From assembly GCA_034423135.1 (NCBI GenBank), contig DAOUJC010000004.1, positions 62,001 to 126,000 on the forward strand: a stretch of DNA of 64,000 nucleotides. Direction: 5' to 3'. Under the pieces are notes generated by a model. It saw nothing but the letters and a program-made list of their open reading frames with translations. It was not told where the DNA came from and made no database searches. The position numbers and the translations under genes were made by a program. The DNA comes from JAPPHY01 sp034423135 (GTDB taxonomy: Bacteria; Chloroflexota; Dehalococcoidia; Lucifugimonadales; UBA2985). Below are positions 35,438 to 44,423 of this stretch, one piece after another (position 1 is the first letter of the stretch; each line of letters starts with the position of its first letter).

Positions 35438-36675
35438 AGCGCCTATACGCCATTTCGCTGGTCATGATCGTGACGCTGCTCATGGCGCTCGGCTCAGGCG
35501 TGCCTGTGTACTACCGCGTGTTCTATCTCACGGCGCTCGTGCTTGTCTTCTCACTAGGGTGGGCGCAGCTCAGTGTATGGCGCCTGGGAATCGGAGTGGA
35601 CCGGACTTTCGGCAAGCTGCGTGTGGGCGAGAGGATGGAGAGCCGGATAGCGGTGCGTAGCAGGAGCCCGCTGCCGAAGTTCGGTCTGGAGGTGAGGGAG
35701 CTGTCGGAGATGCCAGGGCACAATACCGCCGCCGTGTTCAACCTGCCTCCCTTCGGCGAGGCGATGGTGACGCTCAGCGTGCCTCTGGTGAAGCGCGGCG
35801 TCTACAGGATCGGGCCGCCGACCCTGGCTGGAGGTGACCCATTCGGCATATTCAACATGCGACTCAGGCGACTCGGGACCGAGCCGCTTGCCGTGATGCC
35901 GTACGTGGTGGACATTCCGCCGTTCTCGATAGCGCAGGGTGACACGAGCGGCGAGGGGTCGCTGCTCAGGAGCACGCCGGAGGCCACGGCTTCGGCCTCA
36001 ACGATCAGGGAGTACCGGTTCGAAGACAGCGCGCGGTACATACACTGGCCCGCTACTGCACGGAGAGGCCGGCTGATGCTGAAGCAGTTCGACGGCGGGA
36101 TGGAGGACGTACTCTGGATTCTGCTTGACCTGCAGGCGGGCACTACGGTCGGAGACGAGCTTGAGAACACGGAGGAGTTCGCGGTGACGGCTGCCGCCTC
36201 CATCGCCAAGAGCTACTCAGAGGTGGGATGGGCGGTCGGGCTGCTGGCCCAAGGAGACAAACAGTACCTGCTGGCCCCGCAGGAGGGCGCGCCGGCCTAT
36301 GAGCGCATAAGCATGGCCCTGACGGAGGCGCGAGCGGTGGGCGCTTACCCCATCAGTGAGATGCTGAGCTACTGGCAGACCCACGTCCCGTCGCCGGCCG
36401 TGTCGCTCGTGGTGGTTTCCGCGTCGATGGAGCCGGGCTGGGGCGTTGCGCTGGAGTCGGTGGTGCGGCAGGGAGTCACGGCGTCCGCAGTCGTCGTAGA
36501 CCCCACGTCGTTCGGCGGCAGAGACGACCCAAGGCTGCTGTTGAGCCGCCTACAGAGGCGTGGAGTGCCGACCTATCTGCTGAGGCAGGGTGAAGACATT
36601 TCGCAGGCGCTTCAGAAGCGCTGGCACCCGGGAAGCCAGCCGCGAGTGGAAGAGGCAGTGGGGGTAACGGCATGA
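35434..36675 (+). CDS. DUF58-domain protein
   Basis: 413 residues. Two N-terminal membrane helices (about 5-45) are followed by a beta-rich region and the DUF58 core REYRFEDSARYIHWPATARR (about 190-209), with a von Willebrand A-like region after it. DUF58 proteins usually sit beside MoxR ATPases and TgpA-type transglutaminases in a conserved cluster tied to envelope or stress functions. The gene overlaps both neighbours by four bases. Confidence 0.9.
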   Translation: MKRLYAISLVMIVTLLMALGSGVPVYYRVFYLTALVLVFSLGWAQLSVWRLGIGVDRTFGKLRVGERMESRIAVRSRSPLPKFGLEVRELSEMPGHNTAAVFNLPPFGEAMVTLSVPLVKRGVYRIGPPTLAGGDPFGIFNMRLRRLGTEPLAVMPYVVDIPPFSIAQGDTSGEGSLLRSTPEATASASTIREYRFEDSARYIHWPATARRGRLMLKQFDGGMEDVLWILLDLQAGTTVGDELENTEEFAVTAAASIAKSYSEVGWAVGLLAQGDKQYLLAPQEGAPAYERISMALTEARAVGAYPISEMLSYWQTHVPSPAVSLVVVSASMEPGWGVALESVVRQGVTASAVVVDPTSFGGRDDPRLLLSRLQRRGVPTYLLRQGEDISQALQKRWHPGSQPRVEEAVGVTA

Positions 36676-39248
36676 GCGCAGTGCAGCAGGCCGGAGCCGC
36701 TTACTTCCCGCCTCAGTATCGTATGCGGGGGCTCCAGAGTGTGTTCAACATCACATTCTGGTTGCAGGTGGCACTTCTGGCGTCGGCTGCCTGGTCGGTT
36801 CAGTCCGCCGGCTGGGTTGACTCGCCGCCACTGGCAGTGATCGCGTTCCTGGGGACGCTGACGGCGTTCCTCATGGCGGACCTGAAGGGCCGAGCGTCGG
36901 TACACCACGCCTCGGCTACACTTGCCGGTGTGCTGATTGCATACCTCGGCGGCGTCTTCCTCACCGAGGCCGACCAGTGGTACCTGAGGTTCGGTGAGCT
37001 CAATGCCAGGCTGGGTGAGTGGCTGGCCGCCATTTTCGGCAGGGACGCTGCTGCGGACAGCCTGCCGCTTTCTATAACCATGATCGCAATGGTCTGGATG
37101 ATCTCCTACTTCACCTCGTGGATGCTCTTCAAGCGGCGAAACGTGTGGGCCGTGCTGCTGCCGGTCGGCACGGGCGTTGTGATCAACCTGACCTACCTGC
37201 CTGAGCGGTTCTACGTGCACTTGTTCATATACATGTTCTTTGGACTGCTCATGCTTGTTCACGTGAACAGCCTGAATGCGGGCGCACTGTTCCGCACGCG
37301 GGGCACCCCGTATCCCGCATCGCTGCACCGGCTGGTGCTGGCGCTCGGCCTGCTGCTCAGCGCAGCCATACTTGGCATTACGGCAGCCTTCCCGCTCTCG
37401 AACGAGCCGTCCGCGCCGCTTGAGCGGGTGTTCGACCCGGTCGACAGGATGGTGCGCTCTCTCCAGGACGAGTTCTACAGGGTCTTCGCCGCGGTTCCCG
37501 GTCACGAGCCGACCTCCGTGCGGTTCTTTGGAACTGTTCTGCCTCTGCAACGCGCGGTGCCGATCACTGAGGACGAGATCCTGTTCTCCAGCGCGCGCTA
37601 TCCGCTCTACTGGCCCGCAATCGCGTACGACGGATATACGGGCAAGGCGTGGAAGGTGGAGGAGACTACGCCCAAGCTGGCGGTATCGGTTTCGCAGGAG
37701 CTCTCGGACGAGGAGGAGGAGGGTCTGGCGGGCACGATTTACAGGGTGGATCTGAGCGTTGAGTCGCCGTACCTCATGTTGCCGGGCAACGTGCTGGACA
37801 TCAAGCCCAATGCAAACGAGTTCATGCCCGCGTTCGAGTCCCACTCACTGGACATCGTGGACCTGGAGCAGAACCAGGAAATGCCGTCTGACATGCAGGA
37901 GCTGGCGGCCACGCTGAAGGCGTCAGCGGCGGGCACGGGCAACCCGAGTGTGAGGGCTGTGCCGTTCAACATTGAGGTGACGGGAGTCGTCAAGGAGCTG
38001 GAAAACGGCAACCGGAGGACGATGGCGGTCGAGGGTGAAGAGGTGGTCGACTACTACGCGGACCTCCGGCGCGCGTTCTCGGAGGAGGGGGACACCGTGG
38101 GCTTGGAGGTGTCTCGTGCAGCGCAGGAGGACTCAGTGGCCTACGTGGAGCCTCAGGTGAGGTTGGAGAAGGGCAGCCAGTACACCGTAACCGCCGAGTT
38201 CATCTACGCCAGCGAAGAGGACCTGCGCACTGCGAACGTGGTGTACCCCGCCGGCATACTGGAGCGGTTTCTCGGCCTGCCTACTTCGCTGCCCGAACGC
38301 GTGTCGGTGCTGGCATCCGAACTAACGGCCAATGCGGACAACACCTACGACAAGGCGGTCGCCATCGAGACATACCTCAGGGAGGAGATGGCGTACACCA
38401 CCGAGCAGCCGGAGATTCCCCACGACGCTGATGTGGTCGACTACTTCCTCTTCGAATCCAATGAGGGGTTCAGTGACTTCTTCGCCTCCTCTATGGCTGT
38501 TATGCTCAGGTCGCAGGGCATACCGTCGAGAATGGTGCTGGGATTCGGCCCTGGTGAGCCTGATCCTGAGAGAGAGGGCTTTGTCATCCTCGACAAGGAC
38601 AGCCACTCATGGCCGGAGGTCTACTTCGGCGAACTGGGGTGGGTGCCATTCGAGCCGACCCCCATCTATCCCGTCCGCACTCGCGGCCGTCCTGAAAGCC
38701 CGTTCGGGATTGGCGGCCTGAGCGGCGACCTGATTGAGGGCCAGCTGGAGGAAATCCTGGGCGAGCCTCAGATGGACCCTGACTCCCTGGACACTCTGGA
38801 GCTGGACCCCGGAGGGCCGCTCCCGGGAGGCGATGGAGCCCCGCCCCTCCCGCTACGCTACTTTGGCACACCCCTTGGGTTGGGTGGCGGCCTCTTCCTC
38901 GGGTTCATGGTCGTAGGGGTGGTGCTGATGCGCTTGGTGTGGATGATGCAGTACGGAAGGCTGCCGACCGGGCAGACTGCGTACGAGAGAATGTACCGCC
39001 TCTCGGCATTCCTGGGCTTCCGTGCGAGACCGTCCCAGACGCCGGCGGAGTTCACCAGCGGACTGGGCGAGCTGCTGCCGGAAGTGCGGGAAGAGGTCGA
39101 GATGGTCTCTCGGAGCTTCGTGAGGGAGAGGTACGGCGGAGTACGCCCGACCGCGCTGGAGCAGATGAGACTGCTCTGGGCGTGGCGCCGGATCAAGAGG
39201 TCGCTCTCCGCCCGGCAGATGCGGGAGGGGGAAGCCGTGCCCGGCTAG
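36672..39248 (+). CDS. TgpA-like membrane protein with degenerate transglutaminase core
   Basis: 858 residues. Six to seven membrane helices occupy about residues 25-245 (DUF3488-like part). A large extracytoplasmic region follows, with a transglutaminase-like core near 540-665, then a membrane helix near 735-760 and a cytoplasmic C-terminal domain (DUF4129-like; LGFRARPSQTPAEFTSGLGE). In the core, GFSDFFASSMAVMLRSQGIP replaces the usual GYCxxFA: the catalytic Cys is Ser601. His645 (DSHSWPEVYF) and Glu661 (FEPTP) remain. It may therefore be a binding protein rather than an active peptidase or transglutaminase. It overlaps DUF58 and precedes MoxR. Confidence 0.85.
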   Translation: MSAVQQAGAAYFPPQYRMRGLQSVFNITFWLQVALLASAAWSVQSAGWVDSPPLAVIAFLGTLTAFLMADLKGRASVHHASATLAGVLIAYLGGVFLTEADQWYLRFGELNARLGEWLAAIFGRDAAADSLPLSITMIAMVWMISYFTSWMLFKRRNVWAVLLPVGTGVVINLTYLPERFYVHLFIYMFFGLLMLVHVNSLNAGALFRTRGTPYPASLHRLVLALGLLLSAAILGITAAFPLSNEPSAPLERVFDPVDRMVRSLQDEFYRVFAAVPGHEPTSVRFFGTVLPLQRAVPITEDEILFSSARYPLYWPAIAYDGYTGKAWKVEETTPKLAVSVSQELSDEEEEGLAGTIYRVDLSVESPYLMLPGNVLDIKPNANEFMPAFESHSLDIVDLEQNQEMPSDMQELAATLKASAAGTGNPSVRAVPFNIEVTGVVKELENGNRRTMAVEGEEVVDYYADLRRAFSEEGDTVGLEVSRAAQEDSVAYVEPQVRLEKGSQYTVTAEFIYASEEDLRTANVVYPAGILERFLGLPTSLPERVSVLASELTANADNTYDKAVAIETYLREEMAYTTEQPEIPHDADVVDYFLFESNEGFSDFFASSMAVMLRSQGIPSRMVLGFGPGEPDPEREGFVILDKDSHSWPEVYFGELGWVPFEPTPIYPVRTRGRPESPFGIGGLSGDLIEGQLEEILGEPQMDPDSLDTLELDPGGPLPGGDGAPPLPLRYFGTPLGLGGGLFLGFMVVGVVLMRLVWMMQYGRLPTGQTAYERMYRLSAFLGFRARPSQTPAEFTSGLGELLPEVREEVEMVSRSFVRERYGGVRPTALEQMRLLWAWRRIKRSLSARQMREGEAVPG

Positions 39249-39339
39249 CGCGGTACGCGCCGGAGCACGGGGTGACACAACTCGCAAACTTCATGGTACA
39301 CTTGTGGGCATCCTAATGACATTGGGCTGAGAGGAACGC

Positions 39340-40293
39340 TTGAATCAACTATCCGAGGCTTCACAAACTGCGCTAAAGCTGCTGGAGAACATCAAGGGTG
39401 TAATCGTTGGCAAGGAGCAGGCCATCGAGATGAGCCTGGTAGCCCTGATTGCGCAGGGTCACCTGCTCATTGAGGACGTTCCCGGTCTTGGGAAGACCAC
39501 ACTGGCGAAGGCTGTGGCCGTTTCCACGGGTTGCAGCTTCAAGCGAATCCAGTTTGTGCCTGACCTGCTTCCCAGCGACATCACAGGCGTAAACATCTAC
39601 AACCAGAAGACCAGCGAGTTCGAGTTCCGTCGGGGGCCCCTGATGACCCAGGTGGTGCTGGCCGACGAGATAAATCGGGCGCCGTCCAAGACCCAGGCTG
39701 CGCTTCTGGAGTCAATGGAGGAGCATCGCGTCTCCGTTGACGGCGTGACCTACGACCTGGACCGGCCGTTCTTCATCATCGCTACGCTGAACCCCGTGGA
39801 ATACCACGGCATCTTCCCTCTGCCGGAGGCGGAGCTGGACAGATTCACGGTTCGAGTCACTTTGGGATACGCCAGCTTTCAGCAGGAGGTTGAGATCATT
39901 GGGCGGCAGGAGCGGGACGACCCTATCGAGAGTCTGGAAGCCGTAACCTCGCCCGAAGACCTGATCCAGATCCAGGAGGAAACCAAGGCCATCTACGTCG
40001 ATCCGCTGGTGCGCCAGTACATCGTATCGCTGACCCAGGCGTCGAGGCAGCACCAGGACGTTGTGCTGGGCGCATCGCACAGAGGGTCACTCGCGCTGTT
40101 CAGGACTTCGCAGGCGCTTTCGCTCATTCGCGGCCGCGACTTCGTGACGCCGGACGACGTGAAGGAGCTGGCTGTGCCGGTACTCGGGCACCGACTCATC
40201 CTGACGCCGGAGGCCAGGGCAAGGGGAATCGACGGCGCGAAGGCCGTCACCTCCATAGTCGACAACCTGACCGTCCCGGGCGCGCACGTATGA
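39340..40293 (+). CDS. MoxR-family AAA+ ATPase
   Basis: 317 residues from TTG 39340, preceded by GAGAGGA. Walker A is EDVPGLGKTTLAKAVAV near residue 47, Walker B is VLADEINRAPSKTQAALLE, and sensor and lid regions follow (LPEAELDRFTVRV, ASHRGSLALFRTSQALSLIR). MoxR ATPases act as chaperones that mature or remodel partner complexes, commonly those holding DUF58 and von Willebrand A proteins. It follows the TgpA-like gene by 91 bases and probably serves that cluster. Confidence 0.93.
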   Translation: MNQLSEASQTALKLLENIKGVIVGKEQAIEMSLVALIAQGHLLIEDVPGLGKTTLAKAVAVSTGCSFKRIQFVPDLLPSDITGVNIYNQKTSEFEFRRGPLMTQVVLADEINRAPSKTQAALLESMEEHRVSVDGVTYDLDRPFFIIATLNPVEYHGIFPLPEAELDRFTVRVTLGYASFQQEVEIIGRQERDDPIESLEAVTSPEDLIQIQEETKAIYVDPLVRQYIVSLTQASRQHQDVVLGASHRGSLALFRTSQALSLIRGRDFVTPDDVKELAVPVLGHRLILTPEARARGIDGAKAVTSIVDNLTVPGAHV

Positions 40294-40387
40294 TGCATTT
40301 TTCGGCATGTTGAGCAGGCTGATCGCGCGGAATGCTGCCCTATGCCGAGAAATGTAAGGAATTGATGGCGTAAACGGGTTGGATTCG

Positions 40388-40396
40388 TGATATAAT
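40388..40396 (+). promoter_or_regulatory. Extended -10 promoter before the lone permease gene
   Basis: TGATATAAT gives a perfect extended -10 element, 47 bases before the GTG start. No convincing -35 is seen at normal spacing, which extended -10 promoters can tolerate. Confidence 0.6.
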
Positions 40397-40443
40397 CGTT
40401 CGACATACCCAAGAGGGTAACCTTCAAGAACACTGGAGGGGAA

Positions 40444-41397
40444 GTGCTACAGTACACACTTCGGAGACTATGGCTGGGGACCATTACGGCAGTGCTTGTG
40501 TCGATAATGGTCTTCGTAATCATGCGGATAGCCCCCGGTGACGTGGTGGACGTGATCCTGGGAGGAGAGGACGCCTTCTACTCCGAGGAGACTGCCGACC
40601 TTCTGCGTGAACAGCTTGGACTGAACGCGCCCCTGCCTGTCCAGTACTTCACGTGGATGAGGGACTTCGTGACGCTCCAGTGGGGCGAGTCCCTGGTGGA
40701 CAGCAAGCCCATCTGGGGCCAGATTCGCCAGAAGATGCCTCTGACAATCGAGCTCTCAATCCTCACGCTGGTCATTTCGGTGGTTCTGGGGATTCCCGCC
40801 GGGATATTCATGGCCCTAAAGCAGGACACCACAACGGACTACGTAATCCGCATAGGATCGCTGCTTGGGCTCTCAATCCCCAACTTCTGGATTGCGACTA
40901 TGATCATCCTGTGGGGCGTCCTCTACTTTGACTGGAGCCCGCGCCTCGAATACGTCTCGATCTGGGTGAATCCGATAGACAACCTGTGGATGTTCTTCTG
41001 GCCGGCGTTCGCGCTGGGCACGTCGTCCATGGCCACCAAGGCCAGGATGATGCGCTCCACCATGCTGGAGGTGCTCCGCCAGGACTACATCAGGACGGCG
41101 CACGCCAAGGGCCTGCGGTACTACATCGTGGTATACCGCCATGCCATGAAGAACGCCATGCTGCCCGTGGTCACCATCATCGGCATCCAGATCGCCGGCA
41201 TCCTGGGCGGTTCCGTGATCCTGGAGACCATCTTCCTGCTGCCCGGCATGGGGCAGTACCTGGTCTACAGCCTGAGCCGGTGGGACTACCCGGTGGTGCA
41301 GACGCTGGTGCTGTTCTTTGCAGCCTGGATCATCTTCACCAACCTGCTTGTGGACCTCACCTACGGCTGGCTGGACCCCCGCATCCGGTTCGACTAG
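40444..41397 (+). CDS. Dipeptide/oligopeptide-type ABC transporter permease (DppB-like)
   Basis: 317 residues from GTG 40444, with TGGAGGGGAA upstream. Six membrane helices are predicted. The DppB N-terminal TMD region (VFVIMRIAPGDVVD, then LREQLGLNAPLPVQYFTWM) and the EAA-like cytoplasmic loop RTAHAKGLRYYIVVYRHAMK are clear. It should form a channel with a DppC-type partner, ATPases and a binding protein, but none of these is adjacent: MoxR lies upstream and a terminator and fabI downstream. The substrate is unknown. Confidence 0.92.
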   Translation: MLQYTLRRLWLGTITAVLVSIMVFVIMRIAPGDVVDVILGGEDAFYSEETADLLREQLGLNAPLPVQYFTWMRDFVTLQWGESLVDSKPIWGQIRQKMPLTIELSILTLVISVVLGIPAGIFMALKQDTTTDYVIRIGSLLGLSIPNFWIATMIILWGVLYFDWSPRLEYVSIWVNPIDNLWMFFWPAFALGTSSMATKARMMRSTMLEVLRQDYIRTAHAKGLRYYIVVYRHAMKNAMLPVVTIIGIQIAGILGGSVILETIFLLPGMGQYLVYSLSRWDYPVVQTLVLFFAAWIIFTNLLVDLTYGWLDPRIRFD

Positions 41398-41419
41398 GCC
41401 GCACAATCTCGCAGACGCA

Positions 41420-41461
41420 GAGGCGCCGCTCCTGACATTCGGGAGCGGCGCCTCTTGTTTT
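41420..41461 (+). terminator. Strong intrinsic terminator after the permease gene
   Basis: A 13-pair perfect stem (41420-41432 with 41442-41454) and a 9-base loop, followed by TTGTTTT. The facing fabI gene ends 26 bases beyond, so it may serve both strands. Confidence 0.9.
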
Positions 41462-41486
41462 GGCACGCGCAGGCCGCAACCGGCGG

Positions 41487-42260
41487 CTAGATGCCCATGA
41501 TGTGGTATCCGGCGTCCACCGGGATGACGGTGCCAGTGATACCGCTGGAGAGGTCGCTGCACAGGAACAGTGCGGCCTTGGCCACCTCGTGATGGGTGAT
41601 GTTGCGCTTCAGCGGCGCCCTTTCTGCGTGGATGCGCCGCATGTCCGGAAAGCCGTGGATGCCACGGGAGGCCAGAGTCTCCAGCGGCCCGGCAGAAACG
41701 GCGTTGACTCTCACGTCTGCTGCGCCGAACTCCTGCGAAAGCTGCCTGACCTCGTTCTCGAGCGCGGCTTTGGCGGTGCCCATGATGTTGTAGCCGGGGA
41801 AGACCCGCTCCGATGCCTGAAACGTCATCGCCACCACGCTGCCTCCGTTGGGCATGAGGGCGGCAGAGTGGCGCACCAGCGGTATCAGCGAATACGCGCT
41901 GATGTCCAGCGACAGCAGGAAGCTGTCCCGGGTCGTCTTGGAGAACTCGCCGCGCAGGTCGTCGCGGTTGGCGAAGGCGATGCTGTGCACCATGAAGTCC
42001 AGCCCGCCCAGCTCGCGCTTCATCAGGTCGAATGCTGCGTCTATGGAGTCGTCCTTGGAGACGTCGCACTCCAGCAGCAGCGTGTCCTGCATCGGCTCGG
42101 TTAAGCGCGCGACGCGGTCGCGGAACCGCTCATTCTGGACTGCAATGGCCAGGCGCGCGCCGGCCTCGTGTAGTATGCCGGCAATGGGCCAGGCGATGCT
42201 GTGCTCGTTGGCGACGCCGAATACCACGCCTCTCTTGCCGCTCAGGTCAATTGGGTACAT
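41487..42260 (-). CDS. fabI: Enoyl-[acyl-carrier-protein] reductase (NADH), FabI type
   Basis: 257 residues. Last reductive step of fatty-acid elongation. The cofactor loop is GVANEHSIAWPIAGIL, the second region CDVSKDDSIDAAFD, and the catalytic Tyr-x6-Lys is YNIMGTAK, inside ERVFPGYNIMGTAKAALE. The position that is Tyr in E. coli FabI just before is Phe here (TFQASER), as in mycobacterial InhA. The C-terminal TGTVIPVDAGYHIMGI is typical. It stands alone on the minus strand. Confidence 0.95.
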   Translation of the reverse strand: MYPIDLSGKRGVVFGVANEHSIAWPIAGILHEAGARLAIAVQNERFRDRVARLTEPMQDTLLLECDVSKDDSIDAAFDLMKRELGGLDFMVHSIAFANRDDLRGEFSKTTRDSFLLSLDISAYSLIPLVRHSAALMPNGGSVVAMTFQASERVFPGYNIMGTAKAALENEVRQLSQEFGAADVRVNAVSAGPLETLASRGIHGFPDMRRIHAERAPLKRNITHHEVAKAALFLCSDLSSGITGTVIPVDAGYHIMGI

Positions 42261-42443
42261 GGTCTCACCATCCTCCGATTGCTCAATGGTCCGGGCCGGG
42301 TACCTCAGGATACCAGATTCGACTGCGGTTGGAAAACGCCGCCCGCGTCACCTAGCCGACGTGGTCGCCTGTCGCCGTGCGAGCGGCCGGAAGCGCCTCC
42401 ACTTGCTGTTCAGCCGCTCGGCCATCGTGTACCATAGTGGCTC

Positions 42444-42926
42444 ATGGAGCTCTCGCACATCCTGCTTACGTTCGCCGCCGCCATGGCGCCGGTAGGCGAG
42501 CTGCGATTGGCCATTCCCCTCGCGCTCCTCACCTATGACCTGAAGTGGTACGTGGCTCTGCCCGTGGCCGCTGCCGGGAACATGGTCCCGGTGCTCATAC
42601 TAGTTCCGGGCCTGAAGCGCATCGCGGCAATCCTGCTGAGCTTCCCGAACCCCGCGGGCCGGCTGCTGCTCTGGCAGCAGGAGCGCGTCAGGCGTGTCCA
42701 GGGCCCGCGCTTCGAGAAGTACGGATCGCTTGCGTTGATCATCCTGGTGGCAATCCCGCTGCCGATGACGGGCGCGTGGACCGGATCGCTGGCCTCGTGG
42801 GTGTTCGGGATACCGCCGCGCCGTGCGATACCTCTGATAGCGGTCGGGGTTGCGATTGCCGGCGCAGTGGTCACTGCGGTGGCGTTGAGCGGTATCGGGC
42901 TGGGTCGGATCATCCTGGTGGAGTAG
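42444..42926 (+). CDS. Small multidrug export-like membrane protein (COG2426)
   Basis: 160 residues with four to five membrane helices. The signature AAAMAPVGELRLAIPLALL near residues 11-29 and the late PLPMTGAWTGSLASWVFGIPP match the PF06695 small multi-drug export family. Function is inferred from that family only. It is separated from fabI by a 183-base divergent gap. Confidence 0.85.
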   Translation: MELSHILLTFAAAMAPVGELRLAIPLALLTYDLKWYVALPVAAAGNMVPVLILVPGLKRIAAILLSFPNPAGRLLLWQQERVRRVQGPRFEKYGSLALIILVAIPLPMTGAWTGSLASWVFGIPPRRAIPLIAVGVAIAGAVVTAVALSGIGLGRIILVE

Positions 42927-42994
42927 GTGTATTTCGGCTGTGGTACTTCGGGTAGCGCAGAGCAAGTATTCTCGATGCCTGTTGGCGTTGCCGA

Positions 42995-43043
42995 CCCTTG
43001 CCCGCTCATGGTGAGCCTGTCGAACCACTTGAGCGGGCAAGGG
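42995..43043. repeat. Intergenic palindromic repeat, family A copy 7 (longest perfect arms)
   Basis: CCCTTGCCCGCTCA (42995-43008) and TGAGCGGGCAAGGG (43030-43043) are perfect 14-base arms around GTGAGCCTGTCGAACCA-type sequence. The arms extend six bases past the family's usual CCCGCTCA ends. Confidence 0.9.
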
Positions 43044-43164
43044 AGCAGAGTCTCCCGCTAATGCTGTTGCGCTCCGTAGTAGAGGCTTTGGCGCTCGCCA
43101 AGTGTACATGTAGCACGGCGAGTGCTATCATTGAGGCAGGATTCATGTTCGATTGGAGGGTTCA

Positions 43165-43656
43165 TTGAACCTGGGCTTCTTCAACAAGGTTCGAAGGAAT
43201 CACGCTCTGGAGCACGCCACGATTACCCTGGCCCACTCCGGCATGGGCGAGAGCGGCATACTCGGTGGGAACTCCATGCAGTGGGGCTTCCTAGTGTATG
43301 GCGACGTGCCTACGGACGTGCTGTCCAACGCCGCGGATGAGGCGCTGAGGCGCCTGAAGTCCGGCGAGTCCGAGCTGGCCGTGTCGCCGTACTGCGGAAC
43401 GAACCTGGTTGTGGCCGCGGCGCTGGCCGCCGTCGGATGTGCGATCGCGGTGGGGAAGAGGCGGCGGTGGAGCAGCATCCCGCGGCTGATGTCGGTCTCG
43501 ATGATGGCCCTTCTGGCAGCGAAGTACGTAGGCCCTCAGGTGCAGAGATACGTGACAACCAGCGGCGAGGTGGACGGGCTGACCATACGAGACGTCGATC
43601 GCATAGGCGCCGGCGGGCTGACGGTGCACCGCGTGCGCACCAACCAGGACGGCTAG
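43165..43656 (+). CDS. DUF6391-like small membrane protein
   Basis: 163 residues from TTG 43165, with GGAGG five bases upstream; a TTG 12 bases earlier overlaps that site. It opens LNLGFFNKVRRNHALEHATI (His-Glu-His in a conserved EHAT motif), then an ILGGNSMQWGFLVYGDVP segment. Two membrane helices follow (about 80-96 and 108-125) with a basic stretch between. The family is common in Chloroflexota and cyanobacteria; its role is unknown. Confidence 0.75.
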   Translation: MNLGFFNKVRRNHALEHATITLAHSGMGESGILGGNSMQWGFLVYGDVPTDVLSNAADEALRRLKSGESELAVSPYCGTNLVVAAALAAVGCAIAVGKRRRWSSIPRLMSVSMMALLAAKYVGPQVQRYVTTSGEVDGLTIRDVDRIGAGGLTVHRVRTNQDG

Positions 43657-43727
43657 GCGCGGGTGAGCCGTCCTGGCGCAGGCCAGACGGCGCCGTCCGC
43701 GATCGCTAGAGATGACCGATTGCCAGT

Positions 43728-43803
43728 GCCCCAGTAGCTCAGAGGATAGAGCGGCTGCCTTCTAAGCAGCGGGTCGCGGGTTCGAATCCTGCCTGGGGTA
43801 CCA
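43728..43803 (+). tRNA. tRNA-Arg (anticodon TCT), CCA encoded
   Basis: Acceptor GCCCCAG pairs with CTGGGGT (G-T at the first pair); discriminator A, then CCA. The D arm, an anticodon loop CTTCTAA giving TCT, a short variable loop and the T arm with GGTTCGAATCC are all in place. Confidence 0.95.
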
Positions 43804-44052
43804 ACACTGACAACAGTGCCAACAATAGTACGAGACAATACTACTTGCCTTTGCATTGCTGGCGAGGCCATAGTTGGACATATGAGAACCCGAGAGGCTT
43901 CAGCTCCGGCAGGGGTATGACGCCTAAGCGGGGCTCTCAGGAAGCTCTCGAGATCTCCAACAGCCCGCTACTATCGGAGTTCAAGGTGTGCACTTCTTGC
44001 TGATTGCCAACAGTGGATGGCCTGACTGCTCGCTAAGTGACTGGCTCGGGGC

Positions 44053-44361
44053 TTACATCCCGTCGACAATTATGGTGTTGGCGATGCAACACTTTGAGCG
44101 TATCTCCGCAAGCCTCTGGTATTCCGGCGAGTTCACCAGAGTCCGAACCTTCTCGTAGCTTTCAAATTCTATGACAACTACGCGGTTGGGCTTTCGGTTG
44201 CCCGCAACGACTTCGGTGGCCCCGCCCCGCGCCAGGTATCTGCCGTTATTGGCTTGGACGAGCTCCAGCATTCCCCTGGCGAATTCATCGAACATAGCCT
44301 GGTCGGTAACTTCCTGGTCGGCGATAAGATATCCTGCCACTTCAAGACCTCTCTTCTTCAT
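44053..44361 (-). CDS. DUF1330-family protein
   Basis: 102 residues of the ferredoxin-like dimeric alpha-beta barrel type: VAGYLIADQEVTDQAMFDEF, then GRYLARGGATEVV and VVVIEFESYEKVRTLVNSPE. The pattern is clearly DUF1330. The end IVDGM is common in the family. It lies downstream of the permease gene on the same strand with a 62-base gap and may be cotranscribed. Function is unknown. Confidence 0.88.
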   Translation of the reverse strand: MKKRGLEVAGYLIADQEVTDQAMFDEFARGMLELVQANNGRYLARGGATEVVAGNRKPNRVVVIEFESYEKVRTLVNSPEYQRLAEIRSKCCIANTIIVDGM

Positions 44362-44423
44362 TTCTCGGACCGTTGGCGCGTACTGTGGACAGGTCGGCGC
44401 CTAAAGACCGGCGCGACTGCCGT

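Noticed and set aside
41487..42260. FabI with Phe in place of the first of two conserved Tyr residues
   Set aside because: InhA-type enzymes have the same substitution and the catalytic Tyr-x6-Lys is intact.
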